A DNA stretch of 64,000 nt from Pisaster brevispinus. Taxonomy: Eukaryota > Echinodermata > Asteroidea > Forcipulatida > Asteriidae. The notes beneath the pieces were generated by a model. It searched no databases. It was not told the DNA's origin and saw nothing but the letters and a program-made list of their open reading frames with translations. The position numbers and the translations under genes are program-made. The DNA is taken from contig JAMKCF010000009.1 of assembly GCA_023634235.1 (NCBI GenBank), forward strand, positions 4,712,001 through 4,776,000, read 5' to 3'. Below are positions 58,101 to 64,000 of this stretch, one piece after another (within the stretch, counting starts at the first letter, position 1; each line of letters starts with the position of its first letter).

Positions 58101-58305
58101 TTCCTCCTTTGGCAATACTCCATCTTCCAACAGTCCCCCCTCGGCCTTTGGGACTTCAGACAGGCCCCGAAGTGTTACCCCAGGAGGAAGGACGGACCAA
58201 AACTCATCTGGGCGACCGAGGTCTAAATCCGCTTCAGGGGGAGCACAGGGAGCGGTAGGTCAGTCATCCGGTGTACAGAAATCCCAAATGTGTTTGATTT
58301 TGTGA
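43004..58305 (+). CDS. Four-SPRY, TIR-like, CaaX-tailed protein (1106 aa, 19 coding exons)
   Basis: Nineteen exons with GT-AG borders and compatible phases sum to 3321 bp with no internal stop. Order: SPRY1 (about 15-180), SPRY2 (240-400), SPRY3 (445-605), SPRY4 (620-800), a Lys/Glu-rich linker (805-850), a TIR-like domain (about 854-1000), and a Ser/Gly/Lys/Arg tail ending CLIL. SPRY signatures include YFRVKI, SGDVMGCGLVF, IIYFTKNGKVV, FYPTLGLAF and YFEVVV; they resemble SPRYD3 repeats most. TIR hallmarks are KIHIYYD (strand A), EEKGFVAILP with a following loop, CDSLVCCMG, GKPILPCIL and WPPEG. SPRY domains bind proteins or glycans and TIR domains signal or cleave NAD, so a sensor/adaptor role is plausible but inferred. 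The ATG at 43004 has a good context (AAAATGG); the open frame begins earlier, but only with TTG at 42992. The 3' end has an alternative model (see exon 19). The function is unknown. Confidence 0.88.
43245..43402. repeat. MITE family E, copy 2 (SPRY/TIR intron 1)
   Basis: Begins TGCCTGGAATTTCAGGGCAA and ends GTGTCCAGGCCTGG. The inner GGAAACTTGTGGAGGGGCAC matches copies 1 and 3. Confidence 0.7.
43657..43845 (+). CDS. SPRY/TIR gene exon 2 (residues 56-118)
   Basis: The acceptor TTGTCTTTAG precedes it. It encodes AVVAIGIS, an acidic loop at residues 70-82 (DLDAEDIENDEKE), DAVVYFSDDG and LPTFGQ. Phase 1 on both sides. Confidence 0.9.
43846..44479 (+). other. SPRY/TIR intron 2
   Basis: Non-coding. 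44235-44345 (TTAAATGCTGGTATGCTGTA, GGGGCTGCTGATGCAAGGCC) looks like a decayed dispersed repeat, but I found no second copy in the window. Confidence 0.6.
44480..44676 (+). CDS. SPRY/TIR gene exon 3 (residues 119-184, end of SPRY1)
   Basis: Begins GDVVGLYVDY, the GD-x-x-G turn of SPRY domains, and ends VDWLSSSPPDLSQ. The donor GTTATT is weaker than consensus, but the join is phase 0 and open. Confidence 0.85.
44677..45030 (+). other. SPRY/TIR intron 3
   Basis: 354 bp, AT-rich, with a (TTA)n microsatellite at about 44906-44930. Confidence 0.8.
45031..45144 (+). CDS. SPRY/TIR gene exon 4 (residues 185-222, linker)
   Basis: A 114-bp phase 0-0 exon after CCATTTATAG, donor GTAAGG. It encodes a basic segment beginning KTNLRFIKEKNIEQ, with no domain recognised. 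As a symmetrical exon it could be skipped without a frameshift. Confidence 0.75.
45226..45340 (+). CDS. SPRY/TIR gene exon 5 (residues 223-260)
   Basis: The acceptor TTTTCCTTCAG precedes it. It encodes NNLSDWNMPD and ends QAPYPFHT, the lead-in to SPRY2. Donor GTAAAT, phase 1. Confidence 0.8.
45341..46375 (+). other. SPRY/TIR intron 5
   Basis: 1.03 kb. Contains a decayed LINE end on the minus strand; otherwise nothing recognised. Confidence 0.7.
45870..46130 (-). pseudogene. LINE (CR1/RTE-type) ORF2 C-terminal remnant
   Basis: Minus-strand frames give FDGSFPITAHRMWKNL and, after a frame change, SMSMFRTSLKSFLFS. These follow the usual end of CR1-like reverse-transcriptase ORFs (RSFxVxAPRLWNxLP then TFKxxLKTHLF). 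The copy is short, frameshifted and non-functional. Confidence 0.5.
46376..46552 (+). CDS. SPRY/TIR gene exon 6 (residues 261-319, SPRY2)
   Basis: The acceptor is TTTTTCCAG. It encodes YMEMTIVAMEED, VIGPVIGVTS and AIGYSAADGTVYFENPING, the first half of a SPRY fold. Donor GTACGG, phase 1. Confidence 0.9.
46753..46885. repeat. MITE family B, shortened copy 3
   Basis: Begins GGGCCCAGCTTCAGTGC and ends AAGCAGTGCCATGAAATTAG then GCCC. The middle is deleted or replaced relative to copies 1 and 2. Confidence 0.6.
46886..47038. repeat. MITE family A, 5'-truncated copy abutting family B
   Basis: GTGCTTAACGTTTTTCTGCT, CAGGATACCAGTCGGATA and CAAGCAGCTCTATGAAACTG match the family A order. Confidence 0.7.
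47225..47428 (+). CDS. SPRY/TIR gene exon 7 (residues 320-387, SPRY2 core)
   Basis: Carries the clearest SPRY signature: CKSGDVMGCGLVF, then VKVIIYFTKNGKVV, then DQPMAGFYPTLGLAFQ. This matches the second SPRYD3 repeat in order and spacing. Donor GTAAGA. Confidence 0.93.
47429..48178 (+). other. SPRY/TIR intron 7 with degenerate GT/GGGTGT repeat
   Basis: 47440-47860 holds several loosely repeated blocks: GGTCCACGGTTGTTATCACA and GGTCCACGGTTGCTATCACA, ACCTATAACAAAAGGGAC and CTTTAACAAAAAGGA, and GTGTGGGTGTGGGTA and GTGGGTGTGTGTGTG. Probably a decayed minisatellite. The remainder has no feature. Confidence 0.6.
48179..48292 (+). CDS. SPRY/TIR gene exon 8 (residues 388-425)
   Basis: The acceptor GTTGCCAG precedes it. 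It finishes SPRY2 (GCIVKVNTQC) and adds VEDWRAKTKRMLFNFGF, a linker to SPRY3. Donor GTAATG, phase 1. Confidence 0.85.
48388..48470 (-). repeat. tRNA-derived SINE head
   Basis: On the minus strand CTAGTGGTAAGACATCTGC (A-box-like) is followed 30 bp later by GTGGGTTCGAATCCC (perfect B box). The acceptor and anticodon arms do not fold into a normal cloverleaf, so it is a SINE, not a tRNA gene. A second copy is close by. Confidence 0.6.
48596..48690 (-). repeat. tRNA-derived SINE head, second copy
   Basis: Minus strand TAGTGGTAAGACATCTAGC and TTTCGAATCCCACC correspond to the copy at 48388-48470, with a decayed B box. Confidence 0.5.
48854..49054 (+). CDS. SPRY/TIR gene exon 9 (residues 426-492, start of SPRY3)
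   Basis: The acceptor is TTTTTTTCAG. It encodes SGDFRFSELLGVPSG and ends EQPYFTITVTED, paralleling the end of exon 1 (KPYFRVKIVQQ). Donor GTGAGA, phase 1. Confidence 0.88.
49208..49357 (+). CDS. SPRY/TIR gene exon 10 (residues 493-542)
   Basis: The acceptor is CATCTCTCAG. It encodes GKVSIGITRDKQS and VDTVGFSSSGKISNG, parallel to exon 2. Donor GTAACA, phase 1. Confidence 0.9.
49358..50158 (+). other. SPRY/TIR intron 10
   Basis: 800 bp without a recognised repeat. Frames at 49401-49873 are intronic and show no similarity. Confidence 0.7.
50159..50364 (+). CDS. SPRY/TIR gene exon 11 (residues 543-611, end of SPRY3)
   Basis: Begins GDEVGCFVECF, then MVQFVKNGQLVGV and DMFPSLGFSG. It ends in phase 0 before GTAAGA, exactly as exon 3 does for SPRY1. 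Confidence 0.92.
50365..51211 (+). other. SPRY/TIR intron 11
   Basis: Contains MITE family F copy 2 just after the donor; the remainder is AT-rich without features. Confidence 0.75.
50381..50554. repeat. MITE family F, copy 2
   Basis: GACTTTTATCACACTGCCAC and CCATAAAGGTCTATAG ends. The inner CAGTAACGAATGCTGATATG and TTCCTTCCAGCCTCAGTTTG match copies 1 and 3. Confidence 0.75.
51212..51335 (+). CDS. SPRY/TIR gene exon 12 (residues 612-652, linker)
   Basis: The acceptor is TCCCTCAACAG. It encodes KDLSNWMKSSGLNITGSRL and a basic stretch ending PQPLTQ. The SxLNITGSRLTV segment probably forms the first strand of SPRY4. Donor GTAAAA, phase 1. Confidence 0.82.
51362..51760 (-). repeat. SINE family D, near-full copy (intron 12)
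   Basis: (TAA)n then TATAGTGCTTTATCTAAGCG, then TTACAAGGTGCTGTGGCGCA, TTATGTCCCTTCTGAAGGAT, then the B-box-bearing CAGGACTGGAACCCATACTC. A stretch of intron 12 from 51761 to 52062 has nothing recognised. Confidence 0.75.
52063..52266 (+). CDS. SPRY/TIR gene exon 13 (residues 653-720, SPRY4)
   Basis: The acceptor is TTTCTTTTAAG. It encodes WTYFEVVVNSTML, APVIGLTNDLG and RDIRYYCNTNSIGY, parallel to exon 6. Donor GTAAGT, phase 1. Confidence 0.9.
52450..52745. repeat. Dispersed repeat related to 8690-9140
   Basis: GATTGAGCTCAAACTTTCAC then AGGTTTGTTATTTTATGTAT and GGGTCACATAAATCGTGGAT; I associate this sequence type with echinoderm genomes. Confidence 0.5.
53103..53330. repeat. MITE with GTAGATTT...AAATCTAC ends
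   Basis: GTAGATTTGTTCTTTGAGAA and CTTGTCTTG at the left are inverted at the right as CAAGACAAGTTCTCC and AAAAATCTACA. A direct repeat GAGAACTTGTCTTG lies next to the left end. Confidence 0.75.
53478..53678 (+). CDS. SPRY/TIR gene exon 14 (residues 721-787, SPRY4 core)
   Basis: The acceptor is CTCCAATCAG. It encodes ESGDRLGFGILYP, CQVVLVYCALNGSVI and MEQPAGGFYPIISLYKF, parallel to exon 7 (DQPMAGFYPTLGL). Donor GTAAGT. Confidence 0.92.
53884..54305 (-). repeat. SINE family D, full-length copy (intron 14)
   Basis: Starts with (AAT)n and TTTATATAGCACTTTATCAC, passes TTTACAAGGTGCTGTAGCAC and TTTACGTCCCATCCGAAAGA, and ends with the tRNA-like GGGACTCGAACCCACACTCT and CTTGG. About 420 bp. The tRNA-derived head is at the high-coordinate end, so the element is on the minus strand. 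Confidence 0.85.
54430..54546 (+). CDS. SPRY/TIR gene exon 15 (residues 788-826)
   Basis: The acceptor is TTTGATTGCAG. It finishes SPRY4 (SEVEINTDPQC, parallel to exon 8) and adds a Lys/Glu-rich, helix-prone segment ending IIKAKKEA. Donor GTCAGA. Confidence 0.85.
54660..54970 (-). repeat. SINE family D, partial copy (intron 15)
   Basis: GCACCTTATAAGGGTTTACA through GGACTCAAAACCCACACTCT; the (AAT)n tail side is missing. Confidence 0.75.
55135..55279 (+). CDS. SPRY/TIR gene exon 16 (residues 827-874, TIR strand A)
   Basis: The acceptor is TCAATGTAG. It encodes a charged linker and NKYKIHIYYDPARYNG, the first strand and helix start of the TIR-like fold. Donor GTTAGT, phase 2, the only phase-2 intron in the gene. 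Confidence 0.85.
55360..56215. repeat. 44-bp minisatellite, about 19 copies
   Basis: The unit is GACCCAGTCAGCTCAGAGCA followed by GAAAGGACTTATAAGACCTA and GAAA. Central units are nearly identical; outer units diverge (for example CAGTAGGCTCAGAGCTGAAA). It fills most of the intron between exons 16 and 17, which splits the TIR-coding region. Confidence 0.95.
56455..56729 (+). CDS. SPRY/TIR gene exon 17 (residues 875-966, TIR core)
   Basis: Encodes EEKGFVAILPPRE, MDKDIIASIKTCDSLVCCMG, SRHAGKALDLAKGSGKPILP and HVDWPPEG. These fit TIR strand B plus the BB loop, helix B, strand C, helix C, strand D and the WPPEG turn. The position equivalent to the catalytic Glu of NAD-cleaving TIR domains seems to be Ala (about 927). 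Confidence 0.9.
56730..57335 (+). other. SPRY/TIR intron 17
   Basis: Non-coding, with an A/C-rich low-complexity run (about 57205-57285) just before the acceptor. Confidence 0.75.
57336..57472 (+). CDS. SPRY/TIR gene exon 18 (residues 967-1012)
   Basis: The acceptor is CAATGCGTGTAG. It encodes EMTEDFDWGVDQIAEKTQNL, likely the last TIR helix, then GEGAKKLYTDAQ. Donor GTGAGT in phase 0. Confidence 0.87.
57473..58020 (+). other. SPRY/TIR intron 18
   Basis: 548 bp. Contains a G-rich stretch at 57819-57868 with runs of 4-8 G that could form a G-quadruplex. Nothing else recognised. Confidence 0.7.
58021..58305 (+). CDS. SPRY/TIR gene exon 19 (residues 1013-1106, tail with CaaX-like end)
   Basis: The acceptor is TTTCTCTGCAG. 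The tail is rich in Ser, Gly, Lys and Arg and is probably disordered. Read through to TGA at 58303 it ends QKSQMCLIL, a Cys-aliphatic-aliphatic-Leu box typical of geranylgeranylated proteins. Alternative: GTAGGT at 58255 could be a donor, and a good acceptor (CTCCTGGTCGTCAG, next base 59659) would give a different short C-terminus ending at a stop near 59725. I prefer the read-through. Confidence 0.7.
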   Translation, partial: KGNQTTNKKSDPNALKKAVIDADHRKASSFGNTPSSNSPPSAFGTSDRPRSVTPGGRTDQNSSGRPRSKSASGGAQGAVGQSSGVQKSQMCLIL

Positions 58306-58550
58306 GGTGTGTCTCTCCGGAGTCTTATAAAAGATTCTATTTAGGTAGTGTAGTCTGGAGGAGTGAACTGCACATTGAAATCCTCTGGCCTGAAAGAAAT
58401 GGATACTTTTTGAAGAAACTGGTCATGGTTTCATGTCATCAGTGTTTTATTTCTGGAGAATTTAGAGGTGCGTATTGACCCCGTTCACCTCGCGTCATCG
58501 GGACACTAATTTCGGTTGCACTATTTTGGGAGTCGATGTCCCCGTGTGTT

Positions 58551-58734
58551 ATAGACCTTGATCATGCTGCCACCATCTTGGTCGTGTTCCCCTGTATCCA
58601 GTAACAGTAATGAAGGCTAGTGTTCATTGCACAAAAAAGGAACCAGTCTATTTTTTTTCTCTCAGCCTCAGTTTGGCTACAATGATTTGGAATAGAGAAA
58701 AAATCAGGATGGCCACACCATGATAAATGTCTAA
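58551..58734. repeat. MITE family F, copy 3
   Basis: ATAGACCTTGATCATGCTGC and ACCATGATAAATGTCTA ends, with inner CCTGTATCCAGTAACAGTAA as in copy 1. Confidence 0.75.
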
Positions 58735-58901
58735 ACAGCGTAGTGCCCATTTTATGCGAGGCAGCATTTACACGTGTACAAGTTGACTACCAAAATGGTG
58801 CGCATGTCAGACAATTGCTGCGTGGGTGACATTGGTGTAAGGGATCAATGCATATATGATTATATATCACATTCACATGAACATATTTATCACCGAAAAA
58901 A

Positions 58902-58916
58902 AATAAATGCAATAAA
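58902..58916 (+). terminator. Candidate poly(A) signals of the SPRY/TIR gene
   Basis: Two AATAAA hexamers (58902-58907 and 58911-58916) lie about 0.6 kb after the TGA at 58303. Other AATAAA motifs occur farther downstream, so site use is unproven. Confidence 0.4.
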
Positions 58917-58992
58917 TATTACATCTTTCTGAACAGTTCAGATTTTACTGAGTGATTAAGGATTGATCTGCTCTGACAATGTCAAGACACCT

Positions 58993-59186
58993 GGGCCAAA
59001 TTTCATAGAGCTGCTTAATCAGAAGAAGTAGCTAAGCACAAAAGCAATTATGCTTACCATTTTTAGGTTACCAGCCAAAACAGCATGTCACGTGTACCAT
59101 TTGTGACTGGTACCTCACTCATTTTTTCTTAGCAGAAATTTGTTAAGCAATATTTTCTGCTGGAGCAGGTCTTTGAAATAGGGTCC
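58993..59186. repeat. MITE family A, copy
   Basis: GGGCCAAATTTCATAGAGCT at the left, GGTCTTTGAAATAGGGTCC at the right, with the standard inner CATGTCACGTGTACCATTTG. Confidence 0.8.
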
Positions 59187-59401
59187 TGGTATTTGTTGTA
59201 TATAGTTTACACATTGATCCCAAGGGAGTAATGGAAAATGCATTGAGACATCCAATGGTGTTTCCCATCAGGATGTGTTGATTTGTTTGTTGAAACTGTT
59301 GTATATTTCTTGATGTCAACCAATCAAATGAGTTTATTTATTAGGTCTGCTGCTCTTTCCATTTTGTTCCCAAGTCACAGAGACCTTCTCCCATAGAACC
59401 A

Positions 59402-59599
59402 GATCCCTATTTCATGAGCTGCTATTTAGCAGACATTAGTGCTTAACAATTTTCTGCTTAGCAAAAATAAGGAGGCTACCAGTTACAGATAGTACATGTG
59501 ACATGGTTTTTTGGCTGGTAACCTTATTCCAGTAAGCAAGATTTTGTTGCGCTTAAGCTACATTTTGTGCTCAAGCAGCTCTATGAAATTTGGTGCAGG
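59402..59599. repeat. MITE family A, copy (opposite orientation)
   Basis: CTATTTCATGAGCTGC at the left and CAAGCAGCTCTATGAAATTT at the right. The inner GGCTGGTAACCTTATTCCAG is the reverse complement of the block in 33952-34144. Confidence 0.8.
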
Positions 59600-60739
59600 A
59601 CAAGTTTAGAGTTACAAAACTCTATTTATTGGTTTTGTTTTCCTCTCCTGGTCGTCAGCTTTCCAATGGAAGGTTCTTAAACTGTTTGGTCAGCCATACA
59701 CACTGGGAGTTCATGAGATTTTAACCAAATGTTGCCGTTGTTATGGTTTTGTGGGAGAAGGACTTCTTAAACATTCCAAGATTAAAGAAAGCTCAGATTG
59801 ATACTTTACGAAAACAAGAATGGGAAGAAAATCATGATGTTAAAGTATATATTTTTGTGTAGAACCTTGCTTTGTATTCGCATCTACTGCAAACCACCCT
59901 TGACAGAAATAGATAGAATACAGACGCGTTATTCACTTTTTATTGTGAAAATTCTTTTCTTTTTTTAAACTGAGTACATCTAAGTGTGAGCGTGAATGAA
60001 TTTCTATCTATGATCATGAAACAAATTGGCGTAGTTATTGTCAACACTGTTTGTTTAAGTGCAGTGCTTAGAGAAGTATTGCATTTGTTTTCTAATCTGT
60101 ACTTAATGCTGATTGACTGCAAACTGTGCAATAGTATCATACATTTCTGCAAGTATTTCACTTCAACACGATATTTTTCTTAGATGTTATTTTGCGATGT
60201 TCTTTAGTAATCCATCTAATGTTTCAGAATGTATATATTCTGAATGCCAAATCTTTTATCAAAAAAAGGTTGTGTCTTTTTTCTTTTTTTTCATCAAAAT
60301 GTATTTGTACATTTGACTAAATTTCATGCTCATGTTTGCATCCCCCCGTCAGGTCTAGGAATAGTGAGTTCACATCAAGAGGGAGACAACTAAAATGTGG
60401 TAGAGGATATTTTGAATAAGTAATATATTTCCCAGAATCTTAAGTTGTAGAGGCACATCTAGTTTTTTTCTTCTCTAAATTTGTTCATAGTATCTGCATT
60501 TTATGTTGTCTTCCATATTCATGATTGGTAACATGATTGGTGACTTGCATTAAACAAGTATGTGTGTGTTCCATGTTTAAACATTGTACAACATTGCCAA
60601 AGTCTATTCAATTCATGTACTCTGAACCAGCAAGTATTTAACAAACAAAATTGATCCTAAAGTTTTAAATCAAGTTGGTCGCATTTTTTTCTAAAAATTA
60701 CCTCCAGATTTGTACACGCGACACACAGGACTGGCAAAT

Positions 60740-60809
60740 GAACAGCCTCCTTTTGACCTCTACGCGCGGGTGCCCATCTCAAATGACGTCATATGCATAA
60801 GGTCTATTG
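60740..60809. repeat. MITE family G, right-end fragment
   Basis: ATATGCATAAGGTCTATTGG matches the right end of family G; the left end is absent. Confidence 0.5.
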
Positions 60810-61344
60810 GAGGTGTCAATACTGGTCTGCTGCTGTTGGATAATTACATCCAAATTATGCTTGTCAGTTTCTGAATCTATGTGTTTGATGTGAAAACACA
60901 AAACCTTGCTGTAGCTGGCATTCTGACCTGAAGGTTAATAAGGTGGATTTCTGGGCAACAATTTTGAGTTCATAACAGTTGTCAAGACCCTTTTCCACTT
61001 CAACAAACAACAATCTGATGGAATTGCTATCATAGAAACAAAATGTATTAATGAGAGATTGTCAAATCTGATGTAGCTGTGCAGTTATGCATACACATCA
61101 ATAGATCAGTCCATTGTTGATAACTGTTAGCAAAACTTTGTTTTTCTGGTGAGGTCATGTCTGAATTGGAGGCACTGGCTACAGCTAGGGCTGGATCGCC
61201 ATGTCATCAAGTGTTGAAGTATAGGACGTCCTTAACAACAATATTTGTAGCCGTAGCTGTAACCGCCAATTTGCATACGGCCTAAGTTTCATGTAAAGGC
61301 TGAAATCTTAAAATGGTTTCTACCCCAACAGTGATGATTTAAGT

Positions 61345-61513
61345 GTAGACCTTATGAACATGACATCACTTGAGCAGGGTGCCCTCGTGTAAGGGCAAAA
61401 GGCGGTTGCTCATTGGCCCATCCTGTGCTCCGTATACGTACAAATCTATGTTTCCTATTGTTTGATCACTAATGATCGTTTTACCTCAAAGATGTTAATA
61501 CATAAGGTCTGTT
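61345..61513. repeat. MITE family G, copy 2
   Basis: GTAGACCTTATGAACATGAC and AATACATAAGGTCTGT ends. The inner GTTGCTCATTGGCCCATCCT parallels GTTGCTCACTGAACCATTCC of copy 1. Confidence 0.7.
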
Positions 61514-61576
61514 AATGCAGCTCAATAGATCGTGCAAGATGTACTCAAACATTTCTGGGACATTGAATTTGTCGAG

Positions 61577-62165
61577 TGGCGTTATAGAGTGGTCTAGTCA
61601 CCGGACTCAAGTTCTGGTGTTGTCATAGTGTTGGTTCGGGTCCCGGTCATCGTACTTGTGACACTGGGTAAGACACTTAACCATAATTGATCTGCCCCTT
61701 GCATGGGACATAAAGACGTAGGTCACCGTGTGTTGCGTGACGCACCTAAAAGAACCCAGTACACTTGTTATTAGAGAAGGGGTTTGGCCTGTTGTTTCTG
61801 GTATGGTTGGCTGCAGATTGTGCCACATCACCTTGTAAACCCTTACAGGGTGTTATATGATACAATTCACGCGGCGCAACCGTGTGATAAATTTTGCCTG
61901 CGCCATTTTTGGAGTCAGATTCCCTTTGTGTTCTGTGTACTGCGGATTTATGGCGAAGTGTGTGCTCTATCTTTACATGTATCCCGACTCCCAAAATAGC
62001 AGACCATGGGGAGACCGTAGTTGCGTGTGACAGCAGTGCATGGGGTCAATTTCAATGGGTCTCATATTTAAAACATTGCTCTGATTACCTGTCTTTCAAA
62101 TTATAAGCACTTTCAGATGCTTGTAAATAAAGTGCTATTTATAAGAACCAGGTATTATTATTAGG
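61577..62165 (+). repeat. SINE family D in plus orientation, with a middle insertion
   Basis: The head GTGGCGTTATAGAGTGGTCT and GTGTTGGTTCGGGTCCCGGT carries Pol III A-box-like and B-box motifs. The body runs in the reverse order of the minus-strand copies. The tail AATAAAGTGCTATTTATAAG and (ATT)n ends it. About 240 bp at 61860-62100 is not in the other copies. Confidence 0.7.
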
Positions 62166-62254
62166 ATATGAAAGAAACAAAATCGTGCATTTAAAGAGGT
62201 CCTAATAGTCACAAGACTTGCAGTCTAAAATGATGATGAGAAGCAGGTAACAAC

Positions 62255-62419
62255 TGCCTGGAATTTCATCTTGGAGAGGGCAAGGCCATTTTCATTTTGA
62301 AAATGGCACTTCCACTTGAAAGTATTAAAATCTATGGGAAACTTTTGAAGGGGCACCAAGGCCAAGACAAAGGGGCAACAGAGGGCATGGCCTCGCTGGC
62401 CTCCGTGTAATTCCAGGCT
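62255..62419. repeat. MITE family E, copy 3
   Basis: CTGCCTGGAATTTCATCTTG and GTGTAATTCCAGGCT ends are inverted. The inner block GGGAAACTTTTGAAGGGGCA is identical to copy 1. Confidence 0.8.
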
Positions 62420-63940
62420 CGATATGTAGGACAATCGTCGCTCTTTGTAAAGAGAATAAAACATACCCAAACATGCATGATTTAGGAGGTCTCGATGTTA
62501 ACCAAAGTGCAACTTTGTAAACTCAATTTGGACTTTTTTTTCCCACCCAAGATTGTTTTGAATGTAAGAAATAAAATGTACTGTTGACTGCTGGGCAACT
62601 TCAATGTATAAGAAACTTGAACGTTTACTTGTTTCATTTGCTTCTCAGGTCTTTTGATGATATTAAAGCATTTATAGAATTATATTTTTGCTCGTTCATT
62701 TTTGGCAGTTCTCCGTGTTGTATCATATATTTTGAACACATTGAAAGTAAAGTAAAGTAAAATAAGTGAACAGTTCATTTATGAGAGATACAAATATTTC
62801 AGCTGATAGACATAAATATTCCAGTTATTTTATAAAGTTTGATGTTGCTCATAGCAGTGGAATGTATTAAATTTGGTCTGTACAAATAGCAATGAATTAA
62901 TAAAAAGTCTGCTTTTTTTTCTTGTAAGGGTGTGTTTTACATCAATAACTGACCATCTTCAATTTGCAAAACCACATCCCTTTAAGGGAGGGACTGTTGT
63001 CATGATCATAGCAGGCCTGTGGTAATACAAGGAATGATGAGCTCTAACCCAATTACTGCATGCGCGCGGTGGCGTATTTGTATCAGATTAATCTTGCTGA
63101 TAACCGTCCCCCCCCCCACCAACATTTATTTTTAACTCCAATCATTACAACTCATGTGTCAACCCAGTATCAAGAAAATGAATTCTTCATCAGAGTCAAG
63201 GCAACAAATTATTCAAAGAAACACACAAATATTTTAGGCAGAACAGTCACTTTTTATTTCGATTTGTAATCAATACAGTATATCACACTGCAGGGGACAT
63301 TGCCAAATGCAAAGCAACTTATTTTATCATCATCATTGTTGCCAACAAACACACCATATTTAATTCATTAAAAAAAAAAAAAATCCAAAAACCTACACAA
63401 GAAGTCGTAAACCAGTGCTATCATTTATCATCTATCAAAAGCTTACGTACCTTCAAACAATCTCTGTAAATTATAAAATAACTCTGATAATCATCAACGG
63501 AAAAAAACTTACAGTCTCTTTGATTTTTATAATCTTTTTAAATAATAGTACAATCATATTTTCACTTATTTATGAGGTTTTACTTCATACTAAACAATGC
63601 ATGAATACGTACTAATCTCAAATCTCAAAATAGTAATAATTACGCCGTCCACAGATGGAGAGTGGTCACTATGACATAATCTACAGTTCACCTTTCTAAG
63701 CTTAAACCGAAATGAAAGAACAGGAAATATTCTACAGTAGCAGTAATTGTGTAAAAGGCATTCGCATATACAGTTAATGGCATGCTCTCCTGTTTGCTTA
63801 CATTTTTTTTTTTTTTTTGAGTATTCAAAAAATTTGTGCACATGAGATATTTTAGTTTGATTTTTGTTCGGCAATTGTACTCGATGTTGCAGCTTCAGTA
63901 GTAAGCCATGCAGCTCTACATGTACAAGCAATCCAACTTA

Positions 63941-64000
63941 ACCAGGGATCTAATCTAACAAAGCTGCTTAAGCAGAAAATACTGCTTAACAAATTTCTGC
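63941..64000. repeat. MITE family A, cut by the window end
   Basis: AAAGCTGCTTAAGCAGAAAA then TACTGCTTAACAAATTTCTG; the element continues beyond 64000. Confidence 0.65.

Larger units (their letters stand above)
58306..64000. other. 3' flank of the SPRY/TIR gene
   Basis: Contains the 3' UTR (extent unknown), MITEs of families F, A, G and E and a SINE. No further gene is recognised on either strand; the open frames at 59986-60316 and 63060-63931 have no similarity I know. A poly(C) run lies at about 63108-63117. Confidence 0.6.

Overview
The window looks like nuclear DNA from an invertebrate deuterostome, most likely an echinoderm (possibly a sea star). The reasons are metazoan-type split genes with GT-AG introns, an AT-rich background with very frequent TACATGTA motifs, and many short foldback or MITE-like repeats of a style I associate with echinoderm genomes. 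The species call is inference. There are no bacterial operons, rRNA genes, CRISPR arrays or intact viral genes.

Three protein-coding genes can be reconstructed by joining exons at GT-AG sites in compatible phase. (1) On the minus strand, the first two coding exons (27174-27315 and 704-900) of a PP2A B56 regulatory subunit most like PPP2R5E. They are separated by an intron of about 26.3 kb that fills the left 40% of the window, and the gene continues beyond position 1. (2) On the minus strand, a complete five-exon TOMM20 gene (41567 down to 35829, 162 aa), the import receptor of the outer mitochondrial membrane. (3) On the plus strand, a 19-exon gene (43004-58305, 3321 bp CDS, 1106 aa). It encodes four SPRY-type domains, then a TIR-like domain, then a Ser/basic tail ending in a CaaX-like tetrapeptide. 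I do not recognise this architecture from any named family. It is the most interesting object in the window.

Genes 2 and 3 are head to head. A consensus donor at 41927/41928 fits a non-coding first exon of gene 3 spliced to 42933, so 41568-41900 may be a shared promoter. In gene 3 the intron positions and phases of SPRY1 match SPRY3, and those of SPRY2 match SPRY4. This suggests that a two-SPRY (SPRYD3-like) ancestor was internally duplicated before or after it gained the TIR-like module.

The rest is intron, UTR and intergenic sequence loaded with repeats: several MITE families with long terminal inverted repeats, two related hAT-like elements with about 8-bp target duplications, tRNA-related SINEs (one split by a nested TIR element), a LINE 3' remnant, perfect foldbacks and a 44-bp minisatellite of about 19 copies inside the intron that splits the TIR-coding region.
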